Assembly: GCA_949710005.1 (NCBI GenBank)
Contig: OX453278.1
Location: forward strand, 6,869,597-6,933,596
Direction: 5' to 3'
DNA length: 64,000 bases
Source: Ricordea florida
Taxonomy: Eukaryota > Cnidaria > Anthozoa > Corallimorpharia > Ricordeidae
How positions within the stretch are numbered: the stretch's first letter is position 1; each line of letters begins with the position of its first letter. The position numbers and the translations under genes were made by a program. Of this stretch, positions 32,326 through 64,000 are shown piece by piece. Below the pieces are notes generated by a model. It did no database searches, was not told the origin of the DNA, and saw only the letters and a list, made by a program, of their open reading frames with translations.

Positions 32326-33371
32326 GTAAACCACCACATTAACATAAGGACATATTAAACAAGAAAAGGATTGCGAATTTTAATTAATCAAAATAAGTAT
32401 TCTCCTTTCATGTACATGCTTTCTTTTTATTGGCTTAAATGCTGAATGAAAAGTAAAACCGTTCCCTTTGTGGCAAGAAACAAACGTTTTCTTATTTCGT
32501 GACGTAGCTTGCGTGCATATGTTGAGTTATAATGCACGCGCGTGACGTAAGCAGAGTGCTTTATGGAGCTATAATGAACTCGAACTGACCAATCACAGCG
32601 CGCGCAATTACTCGAACATTTTATAAAGCTCCATAAAGCACTCTGTTCTTAAAAATTCCCGCGTGCTTATATAACTCAACAATGCACTCGGGCGCGTTTT
32701 TTATTTCTATAATAATGAACTCGAACTGACCAATCACAGCGCACGCAATTACTCGAACATTTTATAAAGTGAAATATAACACATTTGTTGAGATTTTATT
32801 GTTTAGATAGTCGATCGTGATTGGGTAATTAGTATGAAAATTTGTGTGGGTGTCTTAGGTTCGATTTGTCGCACTGCAAATATGTACACATGCGGCGCAT
32901 AAAAATACATCGGCGTAAATTAAGAAATTTTAAAGAATTTCATCATATCATTTAAATCTTGTAACAAGCAGGTCATAAAATGTAGTAAATTCGATAGAGG
33001 AAATTAAAAAATTTGAAATGATCCTGTAGGAATTTTCCCAGAGAAAAGAGTGTTGACATAACCGCGGTAAAAATGAGAAGTGGGAGAATGTTTACTCCTC
33101 CCACTACTACGACAATAAAGTAATTAAACTGTTAATTACCACCAAGAGCCCACCATCTTAATGGCTCTAGACTGCGAGCAGTCTCTCTTTTGCTCTAAAT
33201 CTGGTACTAAAGTCGGTCCTAAATCTGTGGAACGAACGCGATCATGCGAGCGGCGAGTCCGCGAGCCGGTAGTTTTGTGGGCGCCAGCTACGAGCGAAAA
33301 GAGAGACTGCAAGGGTTTCATACTGTTGCCACCTATAAGAAAGAAAACATGTGCAACCTCTCCATACTATA

Positions 33372-33560
33372 CTTAACCCTTCAAGTCCCAGTAGTGACCA
33401 GCATCCAATTTCTCATTACAATATTCACTGTTCATTAACCATTCATGTTATGAGAATAACAAAAATGATCACCAAAAAAAGAGTTGTATGACTTTTTAAA
33501 CAAATTCTCGTCACTAGTACCATAACAAATATATGAGACCATATATGAGACCAGTTTGGA
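33372..33560. repeat. Dispersed repeat with TTAACCCTT end
   Basis: Starts TTAACCCTTCAAGTCCCAG at 33373, similar to the piggyBac-type end at 16012, then GACCAGCATCCAATTTCTC and ATGAGAATAACAAAAATGATC. The right terminus was not identified. Confidence 0.45.
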
Positions 33561-33689
33561 GGAAACGAGTTATGAGAATTCAACTAAACAATCGATTTAA
33601 CCAAATTCAACAAATTTAAACTCCAGGGGAGGGTATGAAGTAAGGCGCTCTCTGAAAGGAGAATTGTTTCTCGATTAAATATTTTAAGT

Positions 33690-33905
33690 ATGAATGCATT
33701 CTGTGTGCAGTCGGGCACTTCAGGTAGGAGAGACAAGGTTGAAAGCTGAAGCCGACGAAAGAAGAACAAAGAGAAAAGCAGCAGCAAAGAAAACAGCATC
33801 AGCATCAGCAGCATCTGACAATATATGTGGTATATGCGGTCTTGTCTGCCGGTTCCAGAATTGGACTTTAAGTCACGAAAGAAAATGCTGGTCGCAAGTG
33901 CGCTA
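33690..33905 (+). pseudogene. 3' end of a LINE ORF with C-terminal zinc finger
   Basis: HSVCSRALQVGETRLKAEAD is followed by a basic stretch and then ICGICGLVCRFQ...LSHERKC, a Cx2C...HxxxC finger at the extreme C-terminus. This layout (basic linker, then C-x-x-C-G...SRIGL-x-SH) is common at the end of metazoan non-LTR retrotransposon ORFs. Only the tail is present, so it is probably a 5'-truncated insertion. Confidence 0.5.
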
Positions 33906-35250
33906 AGTCATGCACATAGTCCGACGTCTGTCTACAGTCGACTGCATACCACACGCCTGAATATAAGTTTATAATTTCCCTTTTAGACAAGAATCTACTC
34001 CTTTTACTTAACTCAAAAATCTTAATCTCAAGTAAGTCAATCAAGATCCGGCCATTATGAATTCCATTCCATCACATCCGTTTTTCTATAAAATTGAATT
34101 TTGATTGGCCAATGCAAACGCTCGCGGCAAACATATTTATTTCGCTGCCGTTTATTACTCGGGCTACTACCACAGGTAGCCCGAGTTTAGGTTTACGTTT
34201 TCAGTCTATCAGTCTATCGACAACGTCGCAAATCGGACTACCCGCAGAGGCCCTTGGGTATTGCTATTGTGAAAACGAAGCTTCATCAAGTTATTGCACC
34301 ATGGATGTCTGAACTATCTTTGAAAGCCAATGTTATGCACATGAATACTACTAACTCTTGTATTGTCAGCTACTGTTGTCATTGGGATCCAAAAGCTGAA
34401 GTTAATACACGAATTTTGTACTGCGACAAGACACGCGTCGTTGGATGCCTCGAGTCAACAATTTGTGCAAGACAACAATACGCGAATAAAGGAGGTTATA
34501 AGGATTTTTTCATCTAATTTAAATTTTGGTAGCATTTTTGGATGAAGTTTTCTTAATTGCGGTCTGTCTCATGCGTGGTCGCGTAGAAAGTAGTTGCAAG
34601 ACAAAGACTTGACAACAAAAGCGTGATAACGCTCAAAGTTTGATTGCGCTTGCAGGTGAAACGGTTGACGTTACAAACGATTGCTACAGACTGTTTCTAT
34701 TGAACTTGTTGTTTGTTTATAATAAAGTTCTTGGTAATTATGACCAGAAAACGGCGAACAAAACTCGGTGACTGTTTGTCAGCCCGAATTCCCTCGGGCC
34801 TCTTTTCAAAATCATCTCTGGATCTTTTCTTATTCAAACTCAAGTTTTTTTTCTACGTGGTCGTGTGGAAAGACATTAGCGGGAACAGGGCCAATAAGCC
34901 TAAATCGGAAGAAAAGTATATCCGATTGAGGAGTAATATTATTGTTTTTCCCACATATCGCTTCTTTGCCTTCGATAACTTGGAATCAGATGAATCGCAT
35001 CAAGTTTCAACTGTTTTCTACCGTGGGAACCAAGAAAGCTGATTGGTCAACATTAATTTGATTAGTAAACAAACCCAATTATCACTGAAATTTCTGTAAA
35101 ACCTTAGAAAACTTTCTGATAAAATCGCTCAGCTTAAACACGACGGCGACAAGAATTGTGGTGCGATATGCAGTCTGGTAGGTTTTTTGCGGTCGTGGAA
35201 CCAGCCATATAGTATACAATATATACAAGACTTAGGCTTAAACTGACATT

Positions 35251-35360
35251 ATTATCAAGATACGCGGCCAAATTGAAAACCGCCCTCTTGAAAACACGCG
35301 CTTTGCGGGCCGCAAATGACTCCTGGCGGGCCGTTAATGCATTAACGGCCCTGCAGCTGA
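35251..35360. repeat. Direct repeat, copy 1 (GATACGCGGCCAAATTGAAA)
   Basis: ATTATCAAGATACGCGGCCA through GGGCCGTTAATGCATTAACG is repeated almost identically at 36091-36200. It ends in a hairpin GGCCGTTAATGCATTAACGGCC. Confidence 0.85.
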
Positions 35361-35939
35361 TTGGTTCTCGGTTCATCATCCGATGAATATTAACCAATCA
35401 GGTTACGTTTATTGACGCGGGAAAACCATTCAGGTGCGAACAGCTAGCGTACAGCAGCTATAGCGTACAGCAAGTTTTGAAGTAGAAAAAAAGTCTCGAA
35501 CAGTTTCTCGCTGAGCAAATAGTGTTCGAAAAGAAAAATCAAAGTCTGTTTGTTATGAATGGGACAAAACGTAGCTCAAAAAATCGGATTTAGAAGCAAA
35601 GGCACAAGGCGAAGATACAAAGAGAGCAACTTCTTGTTTTCTTACGAGAAACGAAGCACGGCAAAACATCGTTTCACTTCATTTTGTGTTTCTCGGGTCG
35701 AGCTAAATTAACAGAAGCATTGCAGGGACTTTACGCCGAGGCTCAATTGGAAAATGTAAGTTCGTTAATTATTATTATCCATTTATTTTCAGAGACATAG
35801 CAGCTCTTTTTAACTACACCTATACAGTGTAGCATAGCACAAAATTTTCAACGCGAAGTACTTGTATTACTAAACATGTAAAACTCATAAATGTGTTAGT
35901 TTATATCTGGATGTTATTTGGCCTTGTATATTGATAATA

Positions 35940-36090
35940 ATGATAATAAAATGACTTTTTTCGGGAATATTGTTTATTTGATCCCTTGTAGTGACATTTG
36001 CGGCCCTTGCGCTTCGCGCTCGGGCCGCAAATGACACTACGCGGGCGCAAATAAACAATATTCCCTCAAAAAGTCATTTTATTGTCCTAT
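35940..36090. repeat. Foldback MITE, GCGCTTCGCGC centre (copy 1)
   Basis: Left arm AATGACTTTTTTCGGGAATA TTGTTTATTTG and its complement at the right, with a centre CCTTGCGCTTCGCGCTCGGG. It sits immediately before direct repeat copy 2. Confidence 0.8.
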
Positions 36091-36200
36091 TATTATCAAG
36101 ATACGCGGCCAAATTGAAAACCGCCCTCTTGAAAACACGCGCTTTGCGGGCCGCAAATGACTCCTAGCGGGCCGTTAATGCATTAACGGCCCGCTTAACT
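36091..36200. repeat. Direct repeat, copy 2
   Basis: About 98 percent identical by eye to 35251-35360. The two copies bracket about 730 bp that includes the foldback at 35940. Confidence 0.85.
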
Positions 36201-36289
36201 TTCCATACCATAGTTTCATGCTACATCTCTGTTAAACATTTTTTTCTTATTAAATGAATTTGTATGATTTGGCCTTGTGTATTGATAAT

Positions 36290-36440
36290 AATGATAATCA
36301 CATGACTTTTGTCGGTCATATAGTTTATTTGTGTCCCTCGTAGCATCATTTGCGCCCTTGCGCTTCGCGCTCGGGCGCAAATGATGCTACTCGGGCCACA
36401 AAATAAACTATATGCCCTCCAAAAGTCATGTGATTGTCCT
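36290..36440. repeat. Foldback MITE, GCGCTTCGCGC centre (copy 2)
   Basis: AATCACATGACTTTTGTCGG and the complement of AAAAGTCATGTGATT at the ends, with the same CCTTGCGCTTCGCGCTCGGG core as 35940-36090 but diverged arms. Confidence 0.8.
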
Positions 36441-37015
36441 ATTCACATTTGTTCGATACCGTATTATCAAGTGTAGCCCGAGTGAACGCTCCTGAGAGCG
36501 TCTAGTTATGTATTGATGTGCAGTGCAAACAACAGTATCGTCATAATTGCTTTGTTTACACACAAAACAATGAATCCCTCGAGAGATGGATCCGTACCTT
36601 TGGTCGGTATTGCGTCTTCTTGATTGTTAAGTCCAAATCATTAGTTTGTCTGCGATTTAACCGCAAAATAACGCACGTGAGAAACGACACGTCCTCTTTA
36701 TTCTACTTGTTGATCTTTTGAAGCTCAGTCAATTGATCTGGTAAGTTTACGTGAAAGCGTTACAAGTAACGAATTCTAGCTCTTCTTTAGCGTCTCGTAT
36801 ATATATACACCGTGTTGCTAAGTGGTCAAAAACACGGTTCAAAAGCGCAATATTGCATGCACTACTGTTTCCCAACAAGGAAAGTCTGTAATTGTGTACG
36901 GAATGACGAAACTGACGAATGTAAACCCGAACATTACTATTCCCTAGTGCATGAAATAGAAGCACGGCAAGCTTGAAGTTCACTGTTCATAAGATATCGA
37001 ATCGACGAGGTTGTT

Positions 37016-62841
<25,826 letters not shown>

Positions 62842-64000
62842 GTATGTTTATAACCACGCAATTTAAACTACAAGTGCCGTCTAAGCTTTAACGTTCCACT
62901 GGGCTACACAGTAAACCGAAGAGTGAAGAAAACAATGTAAACAGTCTACTTATTACAGCACCATGAGCTATGAAGTTTCATAGTGCCGCTATTTTGGGCG
63001 TTGGTCGGACTACGTTTCCCCCTCTCTCCCTATCCCTTGTCCCAAGGTTAAACTTCCTCCAGTCGTGGCAGGTCTTTTTTAATGAGCTAATGATGTTTTT
63101 TTGGCGGAAACGGAATCGCAATTTCCTCTTACAGGATTCGAAACTGTTATCCTCCGAATAATTGTTCAGACGCTCTTAAGGTAAAATACAGGGGACTCGT
63201 AAGGTGCTGTTGCACTGTGCAATGTTTCGTGCAACTTGTCTCGCATGGCGTTGCGAGACATGTTGCACGAAACATTGCACGGGAAACAGCGCCTATAAGA
63301 GCAAGATTTATGTAACAAACATCTATGACCAGGTTATGAATGTTGATGCGATGCATATGTGATGACAAAATGAATGCCACGGTACATGTAAAACTCAGTG
63401 GATTTTCAGACATGTGTCTTAAGTTGTGAAATAATAACACCATTGATGATAAATTGATGAATTTGCAGTTTCGTCTTACAAAAATCAATACATTGCCCAG
63501 CAATTGAAGACTGAGAATTATTCAACAGTATCATAGTTTGATAGCATTGATAGTGGAGGGTCCTGAAGGAAGGGGGATGGGGTACCAATCCCATTCCCCT
63601 GCCCATTTTTAGCTCATGGAGCTTCACCTCAAGAGCTATTGTGGGGGATGCTGGGAAATCACGAAGTCAGGCGGAAACAATAGATTATTCGGAACTCGCG
63701 TGATCTTTGCGTGTTCGGTTCGGGTTCGGAAACGTGCGGCAGGACATGACGCGTAGCCATTTTTAGCTCGTGTTGAGCTATCGGGATGGTCAGCGAATCA
63801 GGATGTCAAGCGTAAACAATAGAAAATATTCTATCGATTCTCGATCGTCTCAAGTTCAAGGTAACAAAATAGAACAAAGACATGAAATCGTAATTCAGTA
63901 AAGTGTATTGCACGGAATTTGAAACCACTCTACACGCTTGATAATTCGCAAAATAAGATCCCTGACCCAACAGGGTACTCCACGAGCTCACCACAGGATG
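62842..64000. other. Intron or 3' region of the CNBD2-like gene
   Basis: The exon at 62752-62841 ends in a GTATGT donor at phase 0. One possible partner, GGATTCGAAACTG after TTACAG at 63134, would add eight residues and stop at 63161, which is shorter than the human C-terminus. A foldback lies at 63205-63285 (TGTTGCACTGTGCAATGTTT CGTGCAAC and complement). Otherwise I see nothing definite; the real last exons probably lie beyond the window. Confidence 0.45.

Larger units (their letters stand above)
31140..37015. other. Repeat-dominated intergenic region
   Basis: Between the MSL3 polyadenylation signal and the CNBD2-like 5' exon I find only repeats: foldbacks, a LINE tail and MITE fragments listed separately. 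Short open frames here (for example 34094-34517 and 34713-35042) show no family resemblance and no splice context. Confidence 0.55.

Noticed and set aside
34094-35042. Open frames between MSL3 and CNBD2 as a small gene
   Set aside because: No recognisable domain, no consistent splice sites, and surrounding sequence is repeat-rich.

Overview
This window is intron-rich, AT-rich animal nuclear DNA. The gene set (FRMD4-type scaffold, MCTS1, MSL3, CNBD2-like) and the dense load of short foldback elements, tRNA-derived SINEs and hammerhead-bearing repeats suggest a cnidarian, probably an anthozoan such as a reef coral. The species assignment is an inference; the gene calls rest on spliced reading frames that I assembled by hand with consistent exon phases.

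Layout. (1) 356-7464, plus strand: the 3' nine exons of a FRMD4A/B-like gene (end of FERM domain, CUPID domain, disordered tail, C-terminal PDZ ligand). (2) 7465-10827: 3' UTR and intergenic DNA. (3) 10828-18440, minus strand: a complete six-exon MCTS1 gene (182 aa) with decayed LINE fragments and a SINE carrying a nested piggyBac-type MITE in its introns. (4) 18441-18573: a 133-bp divergent promoter. (5) 18574-30835, plus strand: a complete eleven-exon MSL3 gene (431 aa) with two GC-AG introns, a hammerhead-containing retrozyme-like insertion in one intron and a 2.5-kb array of 46-bp repeats in the last intron. (6) 31140-37015: intergenic DNA made largely of foldback MITEs and LINE remnants. 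(7) 37016-62841 and probably beyond, plus strand: a CNBD2-like gene with two cyclic-nucleotide-binding folds, 20 coding exons (568 aa) seen, 3' end missing. Its first coding intron holds a nearly full-length antisense LINE broken by a frameshift and by a MITE with an 8-bp target duplication.

The four genes are not an operon. MCTS1 (translation re-initiation) and MSL3 (H4K16 acetylation complex) share a promoter. FRMD4-like and MCTS1 converge tail to tail. MSL3 and CNBD2-like lie in tandem.

The most unusual content is a set of hammerhead-ribozyme motifs in unrelated repeats: a well-formed type I motif in a 307-bp element with terminal direct repeats and a 12-bp target duplication (24052-24358), a minimal motif with a perfect 8-bp stem I (56841-56884, minus), a third with a 5-bp stem I (2003-2046, minus), and degenerate versions in Penelope-like repeats (45410, 46331, 59597). 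Hammerheads in Penelope-like elements and in animal retrozymes are known; the specific copies and their nesting inside host introns are what is worth checking here.
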